Of a stretch of DNA of 64,000 nucleotides, positions 25,819 through 38,165 are shown piece by piece. The number at the start of each line of letters is the position of its first letter. Position 1 is the first letter of the stretch. This stretch comes from Pardosa pseudoannulata (lineage: Eukaryota; Arthropoda; Arachnida; Araneae; Lycosidae): positions 42,179,662-42,243,661 of the forward strand of contig CM063502.1 in assembly GCA_032207245.1 (NCBI GenBank). Direction: 5' to 3'. The position numbers and the translations under genes are program-made. The notes under the pieces are model-generated. The model worked only from the letters and a program-made list of their open reading frames with translations. It was not told where the DNA came from and ran no database searches.

Positions 25819-27307
25819 GATGTGACAGAAAATTTTAACAACTAAATTTAATAAACACTTATCTCTATCTAAATAAATAATATCAATTTGCATGCTTGAT
25901 ATTTTCATATAATTTTAATATAATTTCTCTTTAAATTATAATCTATCATTCCATCTTATAAAATGTTCTTTTATAACAGCTCGTAATTCTAAAACGTTTA
26001 AAAATGACACTAAGTTTCTTTAAGGTGTGTATGGCCTATAATGAAGTAAAATAATTAAGTTTTCACTCATGAATTTATACATTTTTTCTAGACTTGGTTT
26101 AATGGGAGCAGGTAGATTGGCAACATTTCGGTACAAAAATGAAAAGAAAGAAAATTCTATCAGAGCCTTAAAGTCTGTAAACTTTCTTCATTAATTTAAT
26201 ACAAGAAAAATGAAGAAAAATGTCAACTTCTTTTTTCTAAATTTGGAAACATTTGAAAACACAGTAATTAATAGTTTTTCCTTAAAAGTTTTAAACAGAA
26301 TAACACAATCTTATATTATTCGCAAAAACAAAAGAATTACTGTATGAATTTTTATAACACCATAATTTATATATATTTATCTGCATCTGCTTTTTAAATA
26401 TAGAATCTGAAAAAAATATATAGCGTGTGACTTAAAATGCTATTTAAAACATATTTACCTTACGTTGTTAAACTTTTTATTTTTATGTGACAATAATCTT
26501 TTTATTATGTACTTAAAAAATACATTACACTTCTTTATTTCCTCGTACAAAGTAAAGGAACTGTTGTAATAAGGATAACCTTAATACTCAAAATTTTAAG
26601 GAAAATCGTTATTTTGACCATGCCTGAGTTGTGGCGACTTAAAGTGCTATGTAAGTCTTATGAATATACAAAATTCATTTATACTGAAATTTAAATAACC
26701 ATTTTGACCATTCTTGAACTGTTTACCTCTTATACTCTTGACGACTGTACGCTCGTGCATATGCACTACATATGTCGCATAACTCAATGATTAGCACTGG
26801 AAGATCGATATTTTGTACTTAGGACTTTATAAATTATAGTAGTTCACTGCCCCTACTGGTAGCAATCTTAAATCTGTATAACGAAATTTTAATGTTATTA
26901 ATGCTGTGAGTCATAACTCTAAAAACGTTAACCGTAGAATGTAAAAATATTGTATTTACGATTATAATAAATATAGCTCTGGTCCTACTTTGTTGATTGC
27001 ATTCTGCACTATATAGCAAAATATTTCTATATAATGTATATAAATTTTATGGAGGCATATATCTCACATACAGGTGTAATGTAACATACAGGTGTGTATC
27101 TAGGTGTGTATTTTTAACGAGTCATGTGCTGCCACATTAGTCTATTTTAATGAAATAGGAATTTAATTTTAGCATAATGTTCTTAAAAAACTTTTACGTT
27201 AATTAAAATGCTAAAATTTTATCTTTCATTTTAATTTTCTTTTGGGAGATATTTGGACATTGTATATGACCGTATGTATGTATGTGCTTTAAGTATATAA
27301 GTATACG

Positions 27308-27309
<2 letters not shown>

Positions 27310-27377
<68 letters not shown>
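27310..27377. repeat. (AT)n microsatellite, left half of a split tract
   Basis: Pure AT repeat ends in TATAATATA immediately before the probable solo LTR. The matching right half is at 27714-27757. Confidence 0.95.
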
Positions 27378-27378
<1 letters not shown>

Positions 27379-27710
27379 GATGTAAAAATGAGAGTTAAGT
27401 AAGTTATAATTAAAAATAGTTAGAACTCATTAACGATAAAGTAATAGGAGAAAGACACACCCTCGAGTGGAATTATACAGAGTGAAGAAGCCGACGCGGA
27501 AGTAGACATAGGAATTTTGCTTAGGTAGCAACGCCAAAAGAGACAGTTCTGAGCGGGAACTCGAGCTGATAACATCCTCCACGCTTGTCGTGGCAAATTA
27601 TGAGAACAAAGAATATCTAAATAGCATAGCTATGGACAGAAGGATTACAATAAAGAAGTTTTTATATATGAAATGAAATGTGTCTTCCATGCCTTAACCA
27701 CTCGTCCATG

Positions 27711-27713
<3 letters not shown>
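27378..27713 (+). mobile_element. Probable solo LTR inserted into an (AT)n tract
   Basis: A 336-bp segment, visibly richer in G+C than the flanks, begins TGATGTAAAAATGAG and ends CCATGTCA, so it has TG...CA termini. It is bounded on both sides by (AT)n: the insertion evidently split one microsatellite. That also makes the exact target duplication (4-5 bp of TATA/ATATA) unreadable. A possible polyadenylation signal AATAAA is at about 27650. There is no adjacent internal retroelement sequence, hence solo. On the minus strand the first 35 bases resemble the 5' half of a serine-type tRNA (GACGAGTGGTTAAGGCATGG), so a tRNA-related element in the opposite orientation is the alternative. I favour the LTR. 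Confidence 0.5.

Positions 27714-27757
<44 letters not shown>
27714..27757. repeat. (AT)n microsatellite, right half of a split tract
   Basis: 22 AT dinucleotides directly follow the CA end of the probable solo LTR. Confidence 0.95.
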
Positions 27758-27759
<2 letters not shown>

Positions 27760-28027
27760 AATACAACAGAGAGTGGGAAGACATGTTTTGTTTGTTTTTA
27801 ATTTCAATATTTAAGTAGTGTTTTAAAGGTAATGGTTTAAAAGTAGCCCCTGGTTCGTAAATTGCACGGAATCTTTAATCTAGGATCAATAAAGCTGTTT
27901 TCTTTTTTTAAACTTCTTATCTAAAAAAGTTGAACTTAAGAGATATATGTAATTTCATTGAAAAAAAGTATTGCAAACCCATGACTTTGCTGTGTCTCAA
28001 TTCCGATTTTGTTTCTTTTAATTCTAG

Positions 28028-28195
28028 AAGCTTCTCGAACAACAGTTAGACGAGAAGGGGAGAAGTTGTATTCCACTCTAAGCTCGATCACACTATATCC
28101 CAAAGGAGATACAAGTGGATCCACTTATACATGTGAAGCTCTGCATCCAGCTTTGGAAAAGCCTTTAAGAACTACTGTTGGGGTTGGAGTATTAT
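28028..28195 (+). CDS. Exon A: second half of an Ig domain, nephrin/Sns-like receptor
   Basis: Internal exon of a cell-surface adhesion receptor of the immunoglobulin superfamily. The acceptor is TTTCTTTTAATTCTAG and the donor TAT|GTGAGT. The exon is 168 nt (56 codons) and both flanking introns are phase 1. It encodes the C', E, F and G strand side of an Ig domain: KLYSTLSSITLYPKG (strand E), YTCEALHP with the F-strand cysteine at 28132-28134, and a G strand ending VGVGVL. The B-strand cysteine and the core tryptophan must lie in an upstream exon that I could not find. Spliced to the exon at 41827 the linker becomes YPPRYPEIEGY, a typical inter-domain turn of nephrin, Sns and Hibris, which mediate heterophilic contacts with Kirre/Roughest-type partners (family knowledge). 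Family assignment is by pattern memory, not a search. Confidence 0.85.
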
Positions 28196-28728
28196 GTGAG
28201 TAATACAACTTACGTTCAGATACTCAGTTATAAATCTGATTGGCATGCATTTTAATTAAATTCTTTTGATCATTTTGCTGTGAGAAATTTATTTTGCATT
28301 GAATATTATAGAAATAAATTACATTTTGTATTTAACTACAGCTGAGTAATACAAAACAAATCTTACATCAATTTACTTTCACTACTGCTGTTTCCTTGTA
28401 TCACAGTTCAGAATTTAGTTTTATCTAATAGATGTGCATAACAATTTATTACTACTAAAATTATGCTCGTAACTATTTACTTCTAATGAAACAGTTTGGA
28501 GATTTTACTTAAAGTACAGAATATTTTTACTCCGTATATTAATATTTTGTTCTTCATAATTATATATTGTATTTACAAAATATCGTATCTTATTTAGCAA
28601 ATGTTTAAGAATATAAATGTAAGTAAATCAAAGATAGATAGTTTTAGAGTTTCTGCCTAGAAATAAACTAATTAAATCTTTAAAGTTTTAGAATTTTTCA
28701 GTTTTTATATTCAAACTGTTATGTTTAA

Positions 28729-29297
28729 CCCCTTCCGGTAAAATGACGAGTCTAGCTCGTCATTAGTTTTTCATTCCATACCGCACCATGACCAGCTACA
28801 CTCGTCATGCGATTAAAGTTACTGTTAAATATGATAATTAATTTAGTTTCAAATTTCTAGTGTACTGAATTTGGCAACACTTTTATCACTTGTGAAAATC
28901 ACAAATCCCTATTGCATATTGTTTACTTAGAATTTCTTGGTACAAGTCATTGCCAAATTAATGAGTCAGAATAAAAGAAAACCTACTGAGAAATGCCGTG
29001 TGTGTTACAAGAATCAAATTAAAAGTGACACTACTTGGCGGTGTAAACACTTAAGAATTCCTTTGCACTTTGTTTTGAAAAGTACCACTAGCTTGAAGAC
29101 CTATATCTGTGTACCTTATTAATGTTTTTCTTTGATAGTTTCTTAATTTTACTGTTTCTGATATTATTTAACACTATGTAAAAAGTGTATTTTAATTAAG
29201 AATATGTAAGATTTGTAAAATGAAACAAGTTTTTTAAATAAAAATTAAATGGTTATTTCATGCACAGTTTTTCATTATTAAATCATACCGGAAGGGG
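28729..29297 (+). mobile_element. piggyBac deletion derivative with transposase C-terminal remnant
   Basis: A 569-bp element is flanked by TTAA (28725-28728 and 29298-29301). Its TIRs are CCCCTTCCGGTA and ATACCGGAAGGGG (complementary through 12 of 13 bases). Just inside the left end is a 21-bp imperfect palindrome with ATGACGAG and CTCGTCAT arms, followed by a further CTCGTCAT. A + frame ending at a TAA at 29120-29122 encodes KRKPTEKCRVCYKNQIKSDT and TWRCKH. These match the cysteine-rich C-terminal zinc finger of piggyBac-superfamily transposases (CxxC, then T-x-x-x-C). Later cysteines and the YH of that finger are lost, and the catalytic DDD domain is absent. So it cannot make transposase and could only be moved in trans. 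Confidence 0.88.
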
Positions 29298-29725
29298 TTA
29301 ATATTTAATATAATGTTTGTTTTTAGTCAAATCAACAATAAAATGTTGTGTATCACTACCTTCCTGTAAAAATATGAGTAAAGAATGAATCAGACTTTTA
29401 CTTAATTTAAAAATATTTATAGACTCCATGATAGTTTTGACTTTTGTAGGAAAAAACTGTCAACAATTTTTAATGTATATTTATTAATAAGGCATGTCAA
29501 TGTTGAACATATCATAAATTATATCATAAAGTTATTATCAGATATTTATAAATCATCAGCGAGATTTTGCTTATGTCATAATAGATTATCTTATTATGTA
29601 ATGGATTAATGGATTATCTTATTATGGATTATGTAATTATTTGTGCAATTAATTTTTGCATTCAATTCTAAGAAAAGATATATTACCTTTAATATATATT
29701 CAATTAATAGGTTAGGATTAAAAGT

Positions 29726-29727
<2 letters not shown>

Positions 29728-29786
<59 letters not shown>
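29728..29786. repeat. (AT)n microsatellite
   Basis: About 59 bp of pure TA dinucleotide. The Tyr-Ile frames on both strands are artefacts. Confidence 0.97.
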
Positions 29787-29790
<4 letters not shown>

Positions 29791-31464
29791 CATTTATATT
29801 TATATTACTATGTATGTTAACAAAGCCCATTTTACTTCGATTGTTTTACAGAATACGATATTTTAAAGGAAAAGCACACAACGTTTAAACATATCAAAAC
29901 GACATCTTAAGCCGTTTTTCACTTTTGCCTCGAGTTTTTAGGGAATGTTGAATATTTACATGAGAAAGCAATTGTTTTGTACTTAGTACATACATATCCA
30001 AAAAGAAATCTGTTTTTAATGGAACTGATGCGAACCTTGTCCTTATAACTTTTTTTCTCGTTTTCGTCGACGCCAGCTATCATGTACTTAAAAAGTAGTC
30101 TTGTTTCATTTTTAAGTTCTACCTCACTTGAGTTTTTTTTCATCCACTTAGAGTAATAAAATTGTATTTCTATAGACAAGTGCTTTGAAAAAGCAAATTG
30201 AGTAAAAAGATAAAATTCATTTTAACAAGAATTTTTCATTCCTTTATTACTCTATATTTCAAAAAGAGCAATTACTCCTGCAACTTAAAAGGCATCTTAT
30301 ATTATAAATTTCATTTTTTTATCGTCAGGAATCAGTTAATTTATTTTTCTAATCTTTTCGTGTTTTATATTAAGTTGAAAAACAAGTAATTTCAAAGAAT
30401 GCTTTGCTTTTTAGGGATACGTTTATGAAGTCTTTTATTAAATCCTACATTTTCATAGTTCAGGGAAAGGATGTCTGAAACGTTCTCTTATTTTATGTGA
30501 GAGTATTTTATTTGCTCCTCGTTTCTCTAATGGAAAATTTCACTTTTAGTTAACGTGTCACTACCTCTTAAATAAAGAACCTAGGATCTTTCTAAAATTT
30601 CTCTTTAACACGCAATAAAATTCATGGAATGAAGAAATTTTCCTTGGTCCTTGAGACCGTGGGATTGGGCGAAATAAATAGCTTTTGCCTACTAGTAAAA
30701 ATATTATTTTGAAAAAAAGTAGATAGATATTTTATAATCTTCTTAATTGTTTTAGGCTTTCGAAATCTTCTCATATCTAATACAGTTTAAAATTGTTTTC
30801 CTATTTATTTACTCTTCCTTTAATCTGATGCCAAATTTTATTATTGTCTATCATGTGTCATCGTTATTATCAAATGTTATAAAAGTAGACGATTATGCCG
30901 ATCTAAACAATGATATGAAAGACTTAAATTACTGTAGTGTAGGTTTTGAAAATGGTAAAATTTTCCTTTATCTCTTTAACTTACATAACCCTATTACGAT
31001 AAATCAGGTATATTCATTATTATTAAAATGAATATCATATTTTCATAGAAGAAATATACAAGAATTAAAAGTGCTGTAATGCTCATTAAAAACTTAATAG
31101 TATAATATTTTTAAAAAAACTTTGTAGAGTGCTGCATTTTACCCTTTAATTTGTATGTTTTCAGTGCAATCACTTATTCAATATGATTAATATCTATACT
31201 CTAAACGTATACCTATTTTTGAAACCATAAAAGAAGTCTAGCACTAGGTGGAACATGGTCTGAGACTGGTCGATTATTTAACAATAATCTGCTGAAAGTA
31301 TTCGAAATCTGTAGTTATTTGACCATTATATGATGCTTTCCTTTTATGTTCGTAAGAACACCCCTTTCTAGATTTAGATTTCTTTAAGAGGATATAATGC
31401 TTTTCGAGATTTAAAATCTTTATAATGATAGCGTATTATCGGATACTGATAAAATAAAAAGTTT

Positions 31465-32070
31465 TTTCAGAAAGAAAGTCTTTTAACCATTTTTCTCCAG
31501 TGCTTTAAGTAAAAATAAAACAATTTTGAATTAAAAGTTTTATAACTATAAAACTATAATAATAGTAGTAAAATTGTATCTTAGTAGCATTATAATATGT
31601 AGTTTGTTATAATAGTAGCAATATCGTTATTATTAATATCATTCCTTTACTACTTTATGAGAAATATTTGTTAAAATACACGTTTACATTCTTTTTATGT
31701 TGTTTACTGTATATGCATATCAAGGTGAATTGACAGGTCTTGAAACTTTTCACCACTAAATTTACTAGTTATGTTTTCAGAAAGAAAGTCTTTTAACCAT
31801 TTTTCTCCACTACTTTAAGTAAAATAAAATTATTTTGAGCTAAAAATTTTATAGCTTTAAAACTATAATAATAGTAGTAAAATTGTATCTTAATAGCATT
31901 ATAATTTGTAGTTTATTATAGTAGTAGCAATATCGTTATTATTATATCATCCCTTTACTACTTTATGAAAAACAATTGTTAAAATACATGTTTACATTCT
32001 TCCTATGTTGTTTACTGTATATGAGTTGAGAGGTCTTGAAACTTTTGACCACTGAATTTGCTAGTTATGT
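31465..32070 (+). repeat. Tandem duplication, ~310-bp unit, two copies
   Basis: Copy 1 (31465-31774) and copy 2 (31775-32070) both begin TTTTCAGAAAGAAAGTCTTT and end at an ACTAGTTATGTTT / GCTAGTTATGTTT boundary. Substitutions are scattered and copy 2 has a deletion near 32020, so the duplication is older than the one at 4655. Each copy contains runs of ATARTAGTA. Non-coding. Confidence 0.9.
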
Positions 32071-33942
32071 TTGAATAGTTGTTTTGATAGTTATATTAAA
32101 TGTAATGTTGACAGCTAAACTCTGTGGATTCAAATATGTATGTTTGAATTCCTTTCTGGACTTTAAACTGTTTCTCCACCAAACTGACTTGAAGATAACA
32201 GTCATAGTTGAACTATATTCTTCACAAAGTTTTGTGAACCACTTCTTATGTTCTGAAGAGTGTTTCATTGCATGAATATTTGTTTCGCATTAACTATAAC
32301 ATTTGTTATTCCTTTCCTAGCTGCAATAAGTATTCTGATTTTTAATATTTTGAAATGCTTTGTTAGTCATTAAACTTTTAATAATCATTTATTAGTTAAG
32401 TTCCAGCAATATTAATTGATTCAAATCGTCTCCTTTTCTTTCACGAAAAATAATTTATTTGAGTATTTCTAAGAATTAAAAAATTATATCAAATTATTAT
32501 TATAAAATATTAATATAAATATTTATTATAAAATTTTCCGGTGTTACATGTTCTAATTCCATTTATTGGATTAAATATTAAATTAGTTATCTGATTGTTC
32601 CCGTAAATTTATTATTCACTCAGTTATGGCATCATCAACAAATTTTACCCTATTTCATTAACCATGCAAATTGAGAAAATTAAATTATCTTCGAAAATCT
32701 TTGTCTTATTATTAATTTTTATATTTAAAACTGAAATTAAATTGGAAAAATGAATTTCATACGTATTGGAAAGGAATATTTCTTATTAATTTATCAATTT
32801 TATAAATAAAAATACAAAGCTTTTATAAAAAAAGTTAATTTAATACCTTTTTATTCGCAACAAAGAAATGGCTTTAATTAAATTCCTTATATCCTTGAAA
32901 AAACATTTTCATTATATTTATCATACGAGAAATTCGGTATATTTCAGTAAAATTAAATTCTAATCATAATTTGTAATGCTAAAATATTCATTTTATAGAA
33001 TATTATGATCCCTATTTCTAAACGCATTTATTAATTAAATGATTAATTATATATGACCAATTATTTTCTCTCTATAATCTAAGTAATTTTTAATAAAGAT
33101 GAATTACTTGAATGGTAATTAAATTGCATTTTAAGTCGATTGATCATTTATTATACGTCATAAAAGCTTTTCGATTCCGATGGGAGAAAAATATGTAGCA
33201 CAATAGAAAATTTCATTTCATAACAACTCAATTATGTCCTTAATTCATAAAAAAAAATCTTCATATGAACCTTAGTTTCTATTTAACCCAAACCCAAAGT
33301 CTATTTTTATATTAGTTTCTCGAAAACCCAAACTGCATTCAAAGAAGAGTAGAAAATAGTTTGAATGGCAATTGTTTCTCTCATACAATTAAAATCTTCT
33401 TATCAAGTCTCCGATTTCTTGAACGGACTATTGGAATTTGAATAAGGAAAAGATTTTTGTGGAACTTCAGGATCCCTTTCAAATTTCTTCAGAATTCAAT
33501 CGGGTTGAGATGATAAATGAAATGGAAGGAACACAGACGTCATTAAAAACTTATGATTCATTATATATTCCAGAATCATAACTCAGGGAAAATTTCTAAG
33601 ACAAATCGAATTTTGATATTCTTTCTTAAGTAGTCCGGTTTATGAAAAAATGGAAAGAAAAACTTAAGGTGTATTACATTTGTAGTTTCTATATTTATTT
33701 GAAACATTTTTTCCAGATTTTTATTGGAATGTATTTTGAAAGAAGGAATAAACCAAGTAATATATTTGAATTGTTATTATTTTAATACATCTATATGACA
33801 GAGTAAGCAGCGTACTAGAAGTTTTAACTATAACTATGTATAATTGATTTCATTAAAAGTACTAAGCACCTTTCAATATATTTTGTACTATATTCTTAAA
33901 AGTGAAAATTAAAAGCACATAACAGGAATTGTTACTATAAAC

Positions 33943-34497
33943 GTGTATATTGCATATGTATATATTGCAAATGTATATATTGCATATGTATATATTGCAT
34001 ATGTATATATTGCATATGTATATATTGCATATGTATATATTGCATATGTATATATTGCATATGTATATATTGCATATGTATATATTGCATATGTATCTAT
34101 TGCATATGAATCTGTTGCATATTTATCTATTGTACATGTATCCATTGTATGCGTATATATTGTATGGGTATATATTGTATGCGTATATATCGTATGCGTA
34201 TATATTGTATACGTATCTATTGTATACGTATCTATTGCATATGTATCTATTGCATATGTATCTATTGCATATGTATCTATTGCATATGTATCTATTGCAT
34301 ATGTATACAGTGTATATGTATACATTGTATATGTATACATTGTATATGTATACATTGTATATGTATACATTGTATACGTATACATTGTATACGTATACAT
34401 TGTATACGTATACATTGTATACGTATACATTGTATACGTATATATTGTATACGTATATATTGTATACGTATATATTGTATATGTATATATTGTATTT
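33943..34497. repeat. 15-bp minisatellite, about 37 copies in variant blocks
   Basis: The unit is ATGTATATATTGCAT with near-perfect 15-bp periodicity over ~555 bp. Variants are grouped in order: ATGTATATATTGCAT (to ~34095), a mixed zone with GAATCTGTTGCAT and GTATCCATTGTAT (~34095-34155), GCGTATATATTGTAT (~34155-34210), ATGTATCTATTGCAT (~34220-34300), ATGTATACATTGTAT (~34305-34370), ACGTATACATTGTAT (~34375-34435), then ACGTATATATTGTAT to the end. Because 15 is divisible by three, stop-free frames occur on both strands (repeating YIAYV, MYTYT and so on). These are not proteins. Confidence 0.97.
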
Positions 34498-35145
34498 TTA
34501 TCATTAAAGGTGATAATATTTTACATATTTTTGAAATAATCTGATAAAATGATTAAATTAAAAAATTATTTTAAAGAATTTTATAATATAAATTAAACAA
34601 TAAAAAGTGTCTGCTATAATTTGTGTAAAATATACAAAAGTTTATTTGAATATACAAGAATATTAGATAAACAGTATGAAATATCTTAATTCAATTAAAA
34701 ATTATAGTTATGCCATTTTCTTTTCGGTAGGGATCACACGCTTCGGAGATATAAATGAGTTTAAAAAACCTTGTAAAGATGCTCTCAAACTTTCGAAGAG
34801 TGACGTCGTGATTCTGAAACAACTTACCAATAACATTAGAGGTAAAATAAACGAGAAATACTCTGCGTTGGTCGGTGAACAATTAGTTCAAATTTCAAGT
34901 GGTGTACTCAAAGTAATTTATACCCTGTTACATTTACGTACCATTATAAAATTACGCATTTCAAGATTGATTGGCTTCAAAGTGCTTGCTAGTAATCTCA
35001 TCTAATTCATACATTTTAATTTTTAAATGATTTGCTTTTGAACTGAATTAATATGATCTATACAATCCAAGTCATCTGTATGCACCTTGTTTTGAATTTT
35101 AATGTGTCATTTAGTATATTGAGAGCCACACATAGCCATACATGC

Positions 35146-35194
35146 AAATGACACATGCTATAAATATTTACTATATTTATAGCATGTGTCATTT
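35146..35194. repeat. Perfect inverted repeat, 20-bp arms
   Basis: AAATGACACATGCTATAAAT (35146-35165) and its exact reverse complement (35175-35194) are separated by 9 bp. The right-arm end ATGTGTCATTTACTATATTG is echoed at about 35102-35121, so the hairpin has a partial direct repeat upstream of it. A palindromic GTGCAATATTGCAC follows at about 35206. Confidence 0.9.
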
Positions 35195-35294
35195 ACTATA
35201 TTGGTGTGCAATATTGCACACCGCTAAGAAAATTATTGTACAATATTGTTAAAGACCACATAGACGCAAATAACATCGTCCTGGGCTAAAAGTA

Positions 35295-35478
35295 GGTTTG
35301 GTTTGGTTTGATTTGGAGTGCTACGGTCTACTTTTTGCAACACGAGGGCTAATGAAACCGGGACCTACAGTTTATCGCCGATTCTGAACGGCTACGAACA
35401 TCCATGCCTCAGTGGTATTCGAACCCACGAACTCCGGTTCCGAAGGCCAGCACCCTAACCAATCGGCCATCGTTCGGC
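35295..35478 (-). mobile_element. tRNA-derived SINE, minus-strand copy
   Basis: Read on the minus strand it begins GCCGAACGATGGCCGATTGG. It carries a nearly intact B box (GGTTCGAATACC, one inserted base) and the body GCCGTTCAGAATCGGCGATA and CCCGGTTTCATTAGCCCTCG, and ends in (CCAAA)n. Target duplications TAAAAGTA (35287-35294 and 35479-35486) flank it exactly. A third copy of GGCTAAAAGTAGG lies at about 35500. It is well preserved. Confidence 0.92.
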
Positions 35479-37006
35479 TAAAAGTATGCCAACAGCACGC
35501 GGCTAAAAGTAGGAATGATAAATGATATTATCATTTGATATTGCATCAAAACTTATTGCTTCGCGGAAGTGTTAAAGTCTTAAGATGTTTCTGTTTTGTG
35601 TGTTTATATGCAGACTTATTTCGGCTGCATATAATTTTTTGGCGAAAAAATAACTACATCAATGTAACAAGGTGAAAAGTAGAAAGTCGGAAATTTATAT
35701 CAAATATTTATAATATTTTTATCTGCTTTGTAAAATAAACAATGATTAATTATAAACTATTAGCAACCATCTATCATTTTAAATATGTTTTTTTTTCAAT
35801 GTAATCGATATGTGATAAAAGAAAAACTGTGAGATATCTGCAAATGGTTTCATAATTTCAAAGGATTTATGTAACAATAACTATATATAATACAGTTAAA
35901 CTTTTACTCATGATTACACTTATATTCTTTATTTTTTAAATATTAATTAGTTGTGAATAGCATACTACTTTTATGTCTAATTCTACATACTTTTGTTTCT
36001 AAATGTAATTTTAAACAACTCTGGTTCTTGTATGTAAGCGAAACAACTAATATCGTCTACAATATTTTTTTATGTTATTAGATACTACGTAGAAATCTTT
36101 CCTTGTAAAAAAGTACATTTTTTACATAACAATATTAAGTAGGATAAGAAAGTCGTTATAATATTTAATTTCTTTAAATCTTTAAAGAAATATTAATTGT
36201 ATTATCTAAGATACTTCTCTTATAATCCCATTTCACTGAAGCACATGCGTGATTAGATTAGTTGAACAAAAAATATTCAAGTATTTTACAGGTATATTGA
36301 AGTGAATGTTTTCAACAACTAAATAATATATTTTTTAGAGTGAATAAATGGTAATCTAATGGCCTGAAGAAATTCAGATCTGTCTAGTTTTTTCTTGTTC
36401 CCAATATAAGGATAAAACCAATTCCACTGCAAAAAATTAAAATGTTTTTCATTTATTTTCAGCATAAATTACATCCCAATGGTCTCTCTCCACTTACATT
36501 TTTACGGTTATTACCAAATTATTAATCCAATTTAACTTGTTTTACTTTTCTAATAAACATAAATTCAACTATCTACTCCAGTTTAAAAAAGTAATGCACA
36601 TCACGCTGCACTGTTAGTTTGAAATATGTGATATAAATTAAAAAAATTACATGCATATTATTTATTTTTAAAGTACTTATAACCATTTTCACATTTTATC
36701 TTTATATATAGACCAAATAAGTAAATAATTATAAGGCAAAATTTGGTTTAGAGTATATTGTAATTATTTAAAACACTTTTATGGATCAGAATGCGTTTTG
36801 TAGAAGTGGAGTTTCACAGAATGTATGAGATTATTCTTAAGATAAAATATATATTAAAAACTACTAAAAGGGAACAAATAAGTTAATGAGACAAGGAACT
36901 GTCAACATTTCAGAACTCAACCCAAAATATGAAATAATTTCTGTTCTAAAAAAATCTGGTATGCATTTTTCAAATAACATAATTATTTTACTGCGGTGAA
37001 ACTTTA

Positions 37007-37731
37007 TTTATCAAACACGATTCTTTTTAACATTAAAAAAAATATTTTTAGTTTCGCAATTTTTGTATTTTATTAGTAATTTCAAAATACTTCAGCTGCA
37101 TTACTTTGCTATTTATTATTCAAAATTTTGGAGGTTATTAACCAAGTGTTTATCAAAAAACTGGGTATGTTTTGTAACAAAGTATTTTCTCAAGTTACAA
37201 AGGATATAATACAACAAAAGGACAAACAGATAAAACATTGTACATTTTAAAATAATTGTGCTGTCTAAGCAGGATTTGTCGTAGATGAAAATCGATAACT
37301 AGTTTTGTTTCTGTAAAAGTTATAAGCGTAAAATGAAAAAAAAAATAAAAGAAATAGTTTAGTATGCTGCGCATCAGAAGTATTTATCAAACACGTTTCT
37401 TTTTAGTTTTACAATTTTTTTATTAGTAATTTCAAAATATTTCAGCTGCATTACTTTGCTATTTATTATTCAAAATTTTGGAGATTGTTAACCAATTGTT
37501 TATCAGAAAACTGGGTACGTTTTGTAACAAAGTATTTTCTCAAGTTACGAAGGATTTAATACCATGAAAGGACAAACAGATGATAAAACATTGTATAGTT
37601 AAAAATAATTGTGTTGTCTAAGCAGGATTTCTCACAGATAAAAATCGATAACTAGTTTTGTTTCTGTAAAAGTTATAAGCGTAAACTGAAAAAATAAAAG
37701 AAATAGCTTAGTATTCTGAGCATCAGAAGTA
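37007..37731 (+). repeat. Tandem duplication, ~375-bp unit, two copies
   Basis: Copy 1 (37007-37380) and copy 2 (37383-37731) start TTTATCAAACACG and share TTCAGCTGCATTACTTTGCT, AAAGTATTTTCTCAAGTTAC and AAATCGATAACTAGTTTTGT in order. Copy 2 lacks about 25 bp near its start. Both end at GCATCAGAAGTATTT. Non-coding. Confidence 0.9.
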
Positions 37732-38165
37732 TTTTTAAGAAATGTTGTAGTCTCATATTTTAACCAAAAGAGAGTCAATTTCTTCTGGAAAAATTGACGG
37801 AATTATTTCAGTTCGGATCGTTTAATAAAATAATTACAGTATTTCAAGGTTTAAATTAGGTTGCATCATCTCATTTGTGTTGAAAACTGAGGAGTATATA
37901 CATATTAAAGTGTATTCAAACCACATTTTCTAGTAAATAAGCTTTTAATTTCTTCCCCATATTTACCATAAAATGAAGATTACAACTTTATTTTTCTGAA
38001 AATCTCTGAATTTTTGCAAATTTTGGATTTAAATATCTCGGTCACTTTTTGTCAGAATGTGGATCATTTTGTTCGTTACTGTTTATGTGGTGAGATTTGA
38101 TTTTTTCTAAACATAATGAAAGAGAACAGAAAAACGTATAAAAACTAGATTTTGTAATTTTGGAA

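Noticed and set aside
33909..34544. Long open frames on both strands (up to 198 codons) through 33.9-34.5 kb
   Set aside because: They come from the 15-bp minisatellite, whose unit is divisible by three. The translation is a five-residue repeat in every frame, with no start context or splice sites.
34676..35005. 109-codon + frame starting MKYLNSIKNY
   Set aside because: No recognisable domain, and the opposite strand is open over part of it. It has a lysine/isoleucine-rich composition typical of A+T-rich DNA, and no splice or promoter evidence. It could be a decayed transposon fragment but cannot be supported.
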